Assembly: GCA_036852015.1 (NCBI GenBank)
Contig: JAANDG010000331.1
Span: forward strand, 1 to 64,000
Direction of reading: 5' to 3'
DNA: 64,000 nt
Source of the DNA: Pelodera strongyloides
Taxonomy: Eukaryota > Nematoda > Chromadorea > Rhabditida > Rhabditidae
Made by a program: the position numbers and the translations under genes. Each line of letters opens with the position of its first letter. Within the stretch, counting starts at the first letter, position 1. Below, in pieces: positions 22,801-33,000 of this stretch. The notes beneath the pieces are model-generated. The model searched no databases. It worked only from the letters and a program-made list of their open reading frames with translations, and had not been told where the DNA came from.

Positions 22801-23137
22801 CGGGGAAATATTCCCTGGGGACAGAAAATGGCATTCTAAAGAAAAAGACGGGGAATTCCCCAAGGGGAAAAGAGTGGTGAACAGGGTCTCCGGTGAACGT
22901 TTGGCAAAGACCGGGCTCGGTGGTGCCGATGGGGTTCGTGCACCTGATTTTTTCTCCGAGCACCATCAAAGTTTTTTCATGTCGTGGTCACTGAACTGTT
23001 TTCGTTTCTTCAGTGTTTCGGCAGTTTCGTCAGTATGTCAGCATGTACTGTCATGGTCATGAGACATAATCTAATCATCTAACTTTTAGCCGGACCGATG
23101 TTCATTTTATGGCAGAAGAAAAACAAAGGAAACTTGA
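10892..23137 (+). CDS. Short secreted M13 (neprilysin-like) metallopeptidase, copy C
   Basis: Thirteen exons join in phase into 483 aa: 10892-10929, 11176-11278, 11427-11642, 11941-12009, 12363-12512, 12932-13089, 13253-13347, 13677-13777, 13882-14040, 21451-21558, 21802-21908, 22273-22372, 23090-23137. The start gives a signal peptide (MRMLIRIFLFFLSVSC), so the product is probably secreted. The M13 N-domain opens with NPKIDPCENFYRH. The zinc site HExxH is GHEIGHSF in exon 9, the third ligand lies in SEDGPDVFG (canonical ExxxD), and the NA of the substrate-binding motif and the late His and Arg (VHSS...IRING) are kept. The final CxxW motif is replaced by CSFYG. M13 proteins are usually about 700 aa or more, so the N-domain is much reduced. 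Exon 3 contains RRRR. Intron 9 is 7.4 kb because of nested transposons. It could be active if that intron is spliced. Exon 4 is the least certain. Confidence 0.82.
10935..11060. repeat. Dispersed repeat relic
   Basis: Contains TTCAGATCTCTATCGGAGAAGACGGGTTTAACC (spread over 11011-11043), resembling 42270-42360. It lies in intron 1 of peptidase copy C and has no coding value. Confidence 0.5.
12529..12916 (+). mobile_element. tRNA-derived SINE with 54-bp flanking direct repeats
   Basis: The insert 12583-12862 starts with a tRNA-like head: box A-like TGGTCCAGTGG, a stem GCGTT/AACGC, and box B-like GAGTTCGATTCC. An unrelated body follows. The 54 bases before it (12529-12582) are repeated after it (12863-12916) with about 6 differences. 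It lies in intron 5 of peptidase copy C and is absent from the matching intron of copy D. Confidence 0.7.
13482..13580. repeat. TTAA-family MITE 1, short copy
   Basis: TTAAAGCGAAATTC at the left and CGGTGTTTCGCTTTAA at the right, about 100 bp. It lies in intron 7 of copy C. A further half copy (TTTCAAAAACCAGCCCGTATTTCGC) spans 13840-13864 in intron 8. Confidence 0.8.
14224..14993 (-). repeat. 3' LTR of the BEL/Pao element with LINE insertion
   Basis: It matches the 203-bp 5' LTR at both ends but is 770 bp long. The extra ~567 bp starts after 14401, repeats 30 bp of LTR sequence (TTTTCTAGACAAAACATACG is present at about 14366 and again at about 14405) and then contains LINE sequence. Confidence 0.88.
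14435..14960 (+). mobile_element. 3' fragment of a LINE inside the LTR
   Basis: It encodes the C-terminal end of a non-LTR reverse transcriptase (LALERVQHMFTKRIF, LDSLVDRRK), similar in layout to the LINE at 8384-9058 but clearly diverged from it. The 5' end is truncated. Confidence 0.75.
15017..15510 (-). pseudogene. Envelope-like gene remnant of the BEL/Pao element
   Basis: At the end of the integrase frame a hydrophobic signal-like segment (TTCLFLAALFTSSTATQC) appears after a methionine, about 15430-15510. In a different frame nearer the 3' LTR there is a cysteine motif (CFSCGEGAATLDYQC, about 15172-15220) followed by a transmembrane-like segment around 15046-15109 and a short basic tail. 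Together they look like the two ends of a type I membrane glycoprotein with the middle deleted, as known for env-bearing nematode BEL/Pao elements. The homology call rests on layout only. Confidence 0.5.
15148..20622 (-). pseudogene. BEL/Pao gag-pol, two frameshifts
   Basis: The first frame (20622-18088) holds gag with an Asn-rich linker and CCHC/CCHH-like knuckles at about residues 200-260 (LCYNCLGSHPVKEC), an aspartic protease motif (FFDSGSTRSYIT, near residue 390) and the start of reverse transcriptase. The start codon overlaps the junction of LTR and primer-binding site. Near 18160 the reading continues in another frame (to 16097): the catalytic box reads YVDN rather than the usual YVDD, then RNase H and an integrase zinc finger and core. 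Near 16220 a second shift moves the rest of integrase, with the last acidic residue in WEGGIYER, into the frame 16158-15148. Neither shift has a convincing slippery signal. Together with the altered catalytic box this marks a dead copy. Confidence 0.9.
20604..20621 (-). other. Primer-binding site
   Basis: On the minus strand TGGCGACCGCGGTAGGGC follows the LTR end directly, with the TGG expected from a tRNA CCA end. The tRNA was not identified. Confidence 0.6.
20622..20824 (-). repeat. 5' LTR of the BEL/Pao element
   Basis: 203 bp, TG...CA on either strand. It is nearly identical to the corresponding parts of 14224-14401 and 14965-14993, with about one substitution visible, so insertion was recent. 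Confidence 0.9.
22387..22569. repeat. TTAA-family MITE 1
   Basis: A full copy, TTAAAGCGAAATACCGGCCGG to CCGGCCGGTATTTCGCTTTAA by position, in intron 12 of peptidase copy C. Copy D intron 12 lacks it. Confidence 0.9.
22776..22886. repeat. MITE 2 (CATATTCACCA ends)
   Basis: CCCATATTCACCACTCC at the left, AGTGGTGAACAGGG at the right, with the core GGGGACAGAAAATGGCATTC shared with 42598-42725, 59186-59313 and 62525-62651. Confidence 0.8.
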
Positions 23138-23186
23138 TGATTAATCAATATGTGGTTCCTTAATCAGAAGAATTCTCAACAAGAAA

Positions 23187-23192
23187 AATAAA
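23187..23192 (+). other. Polyadenylation signal of peptidase copy C
   Basis: AATAAA 50 bases after the stop codon at 23137. Confidence 0.5.
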
Positions 23193-23635
23193 TGCGAATT
23201 ATTACCCTTGTTCCATTTTTCGTATTATTTCCTAGCAGCATTTAAAAATAATAAAAAATAAGAGAATGATTTATAAAATCTTGGAATGTGAAATAAAGTT
23301 TTATGAAACAATCGAATGGACTCTTACTGTGATGCGCGGTGATAATGGAGCAAATTTAATTTTCAGGTGCCTCTGCATCGTCGTATTAGTCATATACATA
23401 TTCGCTAGCGTGACATGGTCTTGCCAGCTCATGGAAAGCTTGAGAGCTTGAAAACTTTATTTCATTTAGATTTGTGAATCGTATAAGACAACTTTAGTTC
23501 CACATAAAATACTGAACGTAATCTATAATCCGGCCAAGGTGGGTGCAGAAAATTAACACGTTATTTTAGTGAGCCTGCATGCATGCAAATTCAAGTAAAA
23601 TAGCGCATTAGAAAAAAGCTCGACGACTGGTCTAA

Positions 23636-26600
23636 ATGCTACTTCGGATATTTGTCTTGATTTTGAGGTGAGAGAAGAATACCTCAAAATGTTTTTTATC
23701 CCACAAATCCGTTGCATGCGTGAAATGTGTGTGAGCTCTCTAGCTTCTTGCACAAAGCAAAGTAAAAAAAATCGGTTATACGGTAGTTTGCACGTTTGCA
23801 CGTCCAGTTTTTTCTTCGTATTTTTATAGTCGCCAGAAAAAAAGTCTGATCACTTTCGATGAATGCATGAGTAAGAGATCTAAATTTATTTAACTTTCTG
23901 TTTCCTATTACAGTAGCTAACCGCTTCTTCATTCAGCGTTTCGTGCGCACCGAATCCCTTTAAAGAGGATTATATCCACTGGTTTCTGAAAACGCACAGA
24001 AATCCCAAGATCGATCCATGCGAGAATTTTTACCGACATGTAAGTCAGTGAAATATCTTGTTCTAAAATCTAGAAAGTCGATTACAGCTTGTCGAAGGCA
24101 AAGCAACTTTCTTGCCCGTGCAGATAGCAGTGATTGCTAATCAGGCTAATTTCGAAATGTTTGTATAAACCGTCATCCTAATTGATTGTGCTTACGTATT
24201 GCTTGCGCTTTTAGGTCTGTCCTGTGGCAATCTCAAAAAACGATACGCTTATGGCCATCCACAACGAATATGCTCGAAGTTGGATTCAAAATGGAAAAGA
24301 AGTTCTGAAAAAAGAAAAAGAAACGCTAGAAGCAATACTAGAAATGGGCGATTTTGCTTCGCAGAAGCCAAAGAAACAAGGTGGCAGAAGAAGACGTATG
24401 GCCGTCCAAGCTAATGAAAACGACACAAATTACGATGTAAGGTTTTCTTCTTACGCAATCATAAAACATGCAATCATGTTTTCACATTTAGAACTACTCC
24501 TCAATTTGCAGATCGAAATAGCTGTTTGAGGATGAGCTCATAGATTGCACACAATATTTTTTGTGAATCTACTTGTTCTACAGACCTGTGAATAGGCCTG
24601 GTACCTTACGTAGTTTAAATCAGTTACTTCGAGAGACCTCACTGATAGTTCACATATATCACAAAAGGGAGTCAGGGCTGAATCTAAGATGATACTGTGA
24701 AGATGCATCAGATACTGTGGCTTGAGATGCCTCAATTGACTACTTACAAGAAGCATAACTGCATGGATTTCTTTTGGTTATTTGCCATCGAAGATTCTCA
24801 TTTGAACTGTCACTAGCCCTTATTCAGTTTATTATTTTTAGGTACGATGGTCTCAATATGCTTATGATCAAATTGTTTATCTCAAGTACAAAGTTGCAAG
24901 TTTTTGTTGTTGTTTTATTTCAGGATAAACTAATAATGAGACTTTTCACCTTCCTCACTACTCACTACTTCTCACTATTTTATTTCTGAATCCATTGCCG
25001 TCGTAGTGAGGAGAACCCGCCATGGCAAAAGACCTCGTATACGACAGGGGCCGAAACGGGGTCCCATATTCATACATGGGCCATACTTTTCTCTTGACTT
25101 TCAGTTCATGTACAGTTTTGTATAGTTCTTTCCTTTCCTTTATTAGCGCATTCTTGTGTCTACTGTATGGAGGGGGTGCATGTTCAAAAGCGAATTTGTT
25201 GCTATAATACAACACGGTTTTCACGGTGTTTTTGCGAAATCGAGTATGAGACAAAGCAAATTCGCGAACTGTTTCCCGTGAGTCTGACCAACAGTAGAAT
25301 AAATCTCTGAGTGAGAATTAATTCTTTTATGTAATCAAGATACGTGGGGGCACTTTGTCGGTACAAGATAAGAAGACAAATAACCCCGTGCTGTAGCGCT
25401 TTAAACGAAAAATAATCAAATGTCTTCCAGGTGAAGAATCTTCTCTTCACGTTGCCCTTCCGCATTGCTATGTTATACGACATTCGGAAGAACCGGGAAA
25501 ACCCGCTTTTTGGTGAAAAGTTCACTCGAATCGAACAAATTAGCCTGGACCTGATGGAACTCATTGTGAAGAAAGTACAGGTAATTAATTAATTGTATAC
25601 TGTAATTGCCAGCGCTTGGAAAACAAGCGTTGGCGATTGTATCCTTTGTGAAAAGCTAGATTGAACAAACAGGGCACTGCATTTTTTGGGCTGTCCGGTC
25701 CTAACACGTTATTTTCACTTGTAACTATATTTACCATTAATATATGCTCATAGTTACCCTACGAGTAAGTGAGTGCTACGTTTCTATTATAGTTGTGATT
25801 GATAGTCGCAACAGGTGTCAGATATATCCATCAATAAAAGAGCTACACTCAGGCTTCGAAACAACACACAAAGAAGTTCAAGCAGCACTTAAACGAAGTG
25901 ATCCAAGAACTTACGGTTACAATGGCTTTTATTCACGAAACCGACGAAATAGTTGAATTTTATAAAGAAACGGTCAAACAGTTGTCATCCAACATGAAGG
26001 AGTTTGAAAGGTGAATAGAAACCCAATTTTTTTGCTAGGAATAATATTCTCTTGTTACTTTTTTTACTCTGATTACGAGTACGCACTCAGGCTCAGGCAC
26101 ACACATAAATGCGCGTGTCACCCACACACGTATCACATGTATATAAAAAAACACTTAGTTACAAAACCGTTCGTATAATCGGCTTCAGTACAGTCTCATA
26201 ATAATTATATCCATTTTCAAGACTGAATCTCACTTACACGAATGGTCTTCCGTTATTCGATAAGTTGACTAAGAGCCTGGGCGATTTTGAAGAGTCACTT
26301 TTCGCCTTGATTGGACGTGAGCTATTTAGAATCTTAAAGCGAAATACCGGCCGGTTTTTGAAACGCATTGCGTACACCTGCTTTCTTATGCAGCATACGC
26401 AAATGTGCAAAAATTAGAATAAAAACTAGACCCCACGTTGCATAAATGCATAGGAACGCAAGTACTTGACATGCTTTTCAAAAACCGGCTGGTATTTCGC
26501 TTTAATAATTACGCCTAAAAGCTTTCTGAAAGTCTGTCAACTTTTTTTCTGATAGATCCTTTATCATTATCGCACAAGACAAACAAGATATGTTTTCAGA

Positions 26601-28474
26601 CACCGCGATCCCGAACGCACAAAATTTCAATGATCAAGTGACCATGGCAGAGACACTTTTTCTGCCGAATCTGTTATCAAACGCATCGTTAAGCACTATT
26701 GTCAGTATTGTAGATACTTCTAAACTTTAATGATATGTTATGTACACAGGGGTATTATTCGTATTATGAAGAAGGATGCTAGCTGACACATATATTACAC
26801 TAAGCTAACAATTTAGCTTGGCCATTATGGCTACATACTTGGACACGAAATCGGCCACTCGTTTGTGCAAACCCCGTATAAATCTCCGGCTTTTGCACGT
26901 GACCCTACTTTTGTCAAGAATATCCTTTGTGTCCGACGGATGATGGAAAAGGCGTGCATACTATGGGGAGAAGTTAGTTTCTGAGATTAACGGAGTGAAG
27001 TAAAGTACATCTAGTCTAACTGATTGATTCCTTTTTGATGGACCAGCACATTTCTATGTATTTATGCTGACAATTCGGATTTTCTATTCTGATCATACTC
27101 ATTTGCATATGAAGCAAGTGAATGCAGCCATCAAACTGTTTCAAAAACCGCTGACATACCGCTTTAAAGTGCACATTGTGCAGGAGTTGTATGTCCCCAT
27201 TGTGCAGGAGTTGTATGCGGTATGCTCCGGTAAATACTATTCAAATTAGCAAGCAAATACTTTAGTCGAGGTGTAATAGCGGACTGTTCACAATGAGTGA
27301 AGACGGTCCTGATGTATTTGGCATGTCGTCAGCATATGAACTATTAAAACGATACTTGGGAAGAAATCTCAGGGTACTGTATTTATGCTTTATTCATTTC
27401 TTTACTCCCGTATCTTGGTTACTTCATACCGTCCACCAGTACACCAGTAAGACCACTAATATTACTTGTTACAGAAATATGAATATAAGGATCTGAAGAT
27501 TACAAAAGAACAACTCTTCTTTTACTCCGCAGCAATACTTTGGTGCAATCCATATGCAGATTCTCAGCACTACCCTCGAGAGTAAGTTTTGTGGCCAGAC
27601 TATGTATGCATGCTACAGTATTCGTAGATTGCTTTTATTTTCACATAAATAATGCACATATTTCACGCTGTTATCGACATGAAAAAGAACTGAGCTGATA
27701 ATTAAAAATTTGCCGCGGGTAATCGAGTAGATTGTCCAGCACAGCTTGCGAAAATAAAGACAGACGTGTTAGGCAGAAATCACGAGCAAATTGTCAAATA
27801 AAAATTGAGCAGTAAATTCAAATTAGCACTAATACTACTTCGTATGACAATAGGAAATCAGTCTAAAAGCCCCGAGCTATTGCAGTGTTCACTCTTCTGT
27901 TATAATTCGCGTCAACGGTGTCTACTCAATGATGCCTGAGTTTCGCAAGGCTTTCAAATGTAAGAAGCATCAACTCATGGTGCAGGTTAGTCGATTATCA
28001 ATACAACAAAAATACTTCATATGTTTAACACATAATAATAACACACGTATTTTCGTTCTTGTGTAGTTTTTGGAGTTCGTTTGAAAAAGTTCGTTTGAAT
28101 GAGTTCGTTTGAAACGTTTGAAAATAAATACACTTTTGAAGCAAACCATTATCGCGCATGCACGTTTGTATGTAACTGATAGGATAATATAGTCTACCAG
28201 TCGGCTCACGCCGCCTGAGGCGACTTACATGGAAATACAATTGGTTTAGCATGGGCATACTTATATACAACGCTTCAAACGTATCATAAAAAATTCACAT
28301 AATAGGAAACAATTACATATGCAAACTTCGATATTGGGCTGCGAAACTCTTTTTATACCCGAACACGAAATTTGCATTTCCGTAACGCACATCGGTATGC
28401 AAATTACGCTACAGTTACTCTTTTATCTAATAAGATATCTTTAGCCGGACCGATGTTCATTCTATGGAACATGA
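23636..28474 (+). CDS. Short secreted M13 (neprilysin-like) metallopeptidase, copy D
   Basis: Thirteen exons with the same phases as copy C give 470 aa: 23636-23667, 23937-24039, 24215-24436, 24842-24892, 25431-25580, 25853-26010, 26222-26316, 26600-26700, 26817-26972, 27266-27373, 27475-27581, 27886-27985, 28445-28474. Signal peptide MLLRIFVLILSVSC. N-domain motif NPKIDPCENFYRH. Zinc motif GHEIGHSF, third ligand in SEDGPDVFG, QLFFYSAAILWC, the substrate-contact His and Arg in VHSSVIIRVNG, and C-terminal RCSFYGT then stop. All catalytic residues expected of M13 peptidases are present, so zinc-dependent cleavage of small peptides outside the cell is the likely role. The substrate is unknown. 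A polybasic GGRRRRM lies in exon 3. Exon 4 is only weakly like that of copy C and is the least certain. A MITE sits in intron 7. Confidence 0.85.
26334..26505. repeat. TTAA-family MITE 1
   Basis: In intron 7 of copy D. The paralogous intron of copy C reads AGTAATTAAACAATTACG near 13363-13380, a single TTAA with similar right-hand sequence, while D has TTAA on both sides of the element. This supports TTAA target duplication. Confidence 0.9.
27030..27170. repeat. TTAA-family MITE 1, degraded copy
   Basis: Keeps TATTTATGCTGACAATTCG-like core and TTTCAAAAACCGCTGACATACCGCTTTAA by position (27142-27170). The left end is not clear. It is followed by a 22-bp tandem duplication (TTGTGCAGGAGTTGTATG twice, 27177-27220). 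Confidence 0.55.
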
Positions 28475-30055
28475 ACAACAAAAGAAAATTGCTGCTTATC
28501 ACTCTGTGTCAGAAGAATGCTCAACAAGAATACTAAATGCGAATTATTCCCCAAATTGTTCATTTTCCGTAATATATCCTATCCTATCGGCAGTTAATAA
28601 AAAAATAAGTACATATTTTATAAATTTAACAAAGGTTTGACAACAATTGAGTATGTATTGTTTTTTATAAGTATTGAATAAAGTTTTATGAAGTCATGGA
28701 TCATGGAGGAAACTACATTTATGGTATTGACGAGAAGTTCTAGAGTATAAGATTTATTTTGGAAAACACACACACACTTACAATCAGAGAGCTGAAAATA
28801 AGGGTAACACATTGTACTTATAACATCTTATTGTGAAAACGATCCTGATGAATTACAAAAAAAAACATTCTTCGCTTTATGTGACGGCCTTCGTGAATAA
28901 TGAGGACGCTCCATCTCGCTGATTTTTTCACTGTTAAACACCATCTGAAATACAGTATTTTTCAAATATCGATCGGTGATTATACTCGATTTTCAGGTGT
29001 ATGAATTATACTCGATTTTCCAGTGTGTGATTTTATTGAAAAAAAATTACAAACTTTTTATTTGTTTGTTTATATTTTTATTATGTGTTTTTATTTTACA
29101 GGCATGCAACCACTTACAGTATGTTTAGGGTTTTGGTCACTAAAGCTGCATCGATGCTCCATTTACAAACGATTTACTTCCACAGCATACGATCGGATTT
29201 ATGCATGCCCTGATTTTACCATTTTCAGCATAGCTTTTTCCTGTTAATGTTCTGTTTTAGTTCCATTTCCCTCTACGCCCTTTCTCTCTCTGCTCTCTTC
29301 CCTCCATCATGTATTCCTTCCTCTCTCTGTAGTGGTCACTCGATCGATCGCCCCTCCATCCTTCGTCCAGCTGTTCCCGGGTGTGTGTCCGTCCGTCGGT
29401 GTGTCCCCTTCGTGTCTGTCCGTTGCTCTTCTCCTAGTGCCACTGCCTGGTTCGACCCCTTCTTCTTTAGGCCTTGCTAGTTCGTGCCAGGCCCCGCCCA
29501 CCTGCACCACGTCTCACTCCCCTTGATCAACTAGAATGAGCTTAATAATTTGGAAGTTATTCATTTATTGTATTTTTGCTTGAATTTCGTTATTATCTCC
29601 TTAGTGAAAGGGCTGATTCAGGTGGAATGAATTCCGAGTATTTCAGCTGTGCGCTTACTCACACCGGAAGACTTAAAAGTCCAGTCCTTTTAACGAACAT
29701 ATTGAATAATCACTTGTCTAGATGTCAACTTTAAACCATATTTTATATCTTCGCATTGTCACGGATAAAAGCTGTGTAGTGGTCTGCCACGTTCAAATTT
29801 ATAACTCCCAACCCATTTTGATTCGCCACGTGTGATTGGATTTATAGCGTAGATATAACGTGTTGATTTGATTTGATATGTTATATTTTGTGCTTGATTT
29901 TGGTTTATGATACGTGGTAAAGAATAATGAATAATGAGTATGTATGTTTAGGAGTTCCAAGTTCCTAACGATGTCTGAGTGATATTTATCGTTGGTAACT
30001 TACCTATTCACTTCGACAACGCTGACAGCAATTATCTGGGAACTCCATTGCAAGA
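28475..30055. other. Intergenic region between peptidase copy D and ebax-1
   Basis: Contains AATAAA at 28596-28601, a likely polyadenylation signal for copy D. A pyrimidine-rich, GC-richer stretch at 29260-29525 may belong to the ebax-1 promoter or 5' untranslated region. A candidate acceptor TTTAG lies near 29951, about 105 bases before the ebax-1 start codon. No coding region was recognised. Confidence 0.5.
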
Positions 30056-33000
30056 ATGGAGTTCGGTGGGAACAATCAAGATGTGAGTGCTTATTCCATT
30101 CCATTGTTTCTCAATTAATTTGTTTTCTTCCTTGTCTTCCTAAACAATTGGAGGTTCTCTAACTTTTTACACGACACGAAACATTTGGAGGTTCCGCAAC
30201 TGGTGTGTAGGTGTATACTGTGCTACTGTACATATGTTACATTCACCGCACCACATAAGCAACGAAATGAAAATAGCTATTCAAATTAGATACTTAACTC
30301 TAGACTTAGCTTTGACTATTTTTTATTTAGATTCTTTATTTTCCATTATATTGCATTATTTTAGGATGCGGACTGGAATGTCGATGATCCACTCGAGAAT
30401 GCTCCGCTCAATGAACGTGATGATAATTCATTTGAGGTTTGTTATTGTAATCGTAACACTTTTAATATTACCTTTAATATCGTCTGTGTGAAGAGAGTCG
30501 GGTCAGTCCCTAACTGGTGTATTGTTATTGTTGGTCTCATCCAGTCCGAACATTTTCAATATAAAGTTTACTAAAGGTGATCCGGTTTTACTATGGAATT
30601 GGAGCCTAGACCATGTTCACGACGCTGTATTATTTCGCTTTTGTTCTTTCCAGGATGATGTATTCAATATAATATATAACCTTTTGCACTGTATTGTCCA
30701 GACCAGCGAACGTTATCGGTTGGTTTTCCTATTTCTCCATTGATGATCAAATGATTTAAAGGATTCGGAGCGTTTTGAAGAAGATTCCCTGTGTTCTTGG
30801 CTCTCCAGCGAATCGTTGAACAATCAGAGTCAGACATGGAGAGGATGGTCTGGGCATATTAGTGCGCAGAAAGCGGAACGATTATGTCCGCCTATTGCCA
30901 GAGAAGGTATCTGTTCTGTATTTTGAAATTGCCTTTGTATGACACTCAAGTCAGTATGTTCAAGCTTTGAGCCCTTATACTGTATGTATCCGTGTCCGCC
31001 CTTTTCACTTCCCTTACTATAATAATTGATATTTCCAAAACTCAATCTGCAGTCTACCTTTGTACCGCTCTAATATGTCAAATGTAAAATGTAATTGATT
31101 ATGATTATGATGTTAGTCAACTTATAATGTCTAACTATTTTAGATGAAGGCACGAATAGTCCTATACCCGGACCGTCCAATCGGCTCTCAGTCATATCCG
31201 GAAGACATTCTGCAGCTTCAAGCACTGCAACTCTCGTTTCCCAGTCGAATACGAAGCATCGGCCTGGAACCACAAGAAATCGTAAGTGGTCACTTTGTTC
31301 CGCGATATTTCTGTCAGTTTTTTTGTATTCACAAGTCTTTAAAGCGAAATACCGGCCGGTTTTTGAAACACATCTCAAGTCCTTGTATTTCTATGCATTT
31401 ATGCAACGTGGGGTCTAATTGGGGTCTATTTTTTTCTAATTTTTGCCCATTTGCGTGTGCTGCATAAGAAAGCAGGTGTACGCAATGCGTTTCAAACACC
31501 GGCCGGTGTTTCGCTTTAAACATAGTTTTCATGCTAAACATTTAACATTGTTGCCGTTCAGGTACACCGATGTCACTCTCGGGATTTGCTGCCAGAGAGT
31601 GCGCGAGAAGATTATCACACGACATGTTGCTGGATAATTATGAGGTTCGTTTTCTTTCGTAGTTTTCTATTTTCTTGCAATTTTATGGTTGCTCTTTTAA
31701 TAACACACTGTTTGTTCCTGTTTTGCATGAAATTATGGCTTGTGGCGTGGTTGTGGTTTGTGAAACTCGACCTATAGGGAAACGCGAGTCCGACATGAAT
31801 TCTCAATTTTAATGTCAATATTCGATTTCCAAAATTCCAGGCGTTGTATCACAAGAACCGGGAGGATCTTCATAATGGTGCGCGTATAAATCCACTGTTG
31901 GAGAGAATTCCCAATGAGTACTTCCTTCCTGTCATAGAGTGTTGTTTCCCCGAGTCCGAGGATGATATTAGATTGTATAGGTGAGCGAATTTTGAAATTG
32001 TAGTAATTTCCGGAAATTTCGTTCCGTTGATTGAGGTGTTCTTGTATTATACAATTATACGGTATTTTAGTTGTCTTGCGAATGGAAACGCTGACGAATT
32101 CGCTCGCGGAGAAATGTTGTATCAAGCGGACGCGGTGCATGAATTGGCACAAATTGGTTAGTTTATGTTTCGTGTACTTGAATTGACCATCCTGGCGTTG
32201 GCGTAAGTCCTACGTGACGAGTTAATGACATTCATGGAAGTCGAATCTCCAGTAGAATCTATTCCTTAGATGTGTATAATTTACTATTGGTCTCTTCTAA
32301 GCGTTTTCGCCGTTTATTGCGCTGTTGTAGGTTGTAGGGCAGTGGTCCTAGATGTTTTCATTTGTTGTGACAACCCCTACATTTTACATTTGATATCTCT
32401 TGCTTAGGATTTCATCTTTCTGCCGTCGTTGTTTCCACCTTCTCTGTGTATGATAATGCTGGGCAGATCGGAATTAAGAAGGAGCGTACCCGAGTGAATG
32501 TTTCAGCCAAAGTTGATAGGTTAGTTGTTACTATTACATTATTCTTCGTCTGCTTCTTTTTCGAGTGAATCAGTGAATGGCAAATAACACTAAAAAGTGA
32601 AAGTTTCCTGGATATAGTGTTATTTTGGCAATGCGCCTTCCCGTGCATCTTACATTACATAAGAGTTTTGTTTCTAGATGTCGGATAATCCAAGTCTCTT
32701 GTAATTGCAATGCCAAATCGCAGTGGTGTCAACATGTCGTCGCACTCTGTCTACACAGGATTCATAGGCCGAAGACAGTAGGTTTTATTTGTTTCACGAG
32801 AATTAATGGCTCAAGTATTCCATGTTTTACGGTGGTTTTTTAAACCTTGTACTCGTTCTTGTGTAGACACCATAAGGAGGAATAGAAGATGTACATTGAT
32901 GTTTACTCCAAGTCTGTTTCACATGTGATTGTATGCTACAACTTAATCCTATTTTCTCTCCTTTGTTATTATTTTATGTTTAGGTCAAGTACAGGGTGAC

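Noticed and set aside
28475..30055. Operon linking peptidase copy D and ebax-1
   Set aside because: The 1.6-kb gap and the presence of a polyadenylation signal without a close downstream trans-splice site argue against it.
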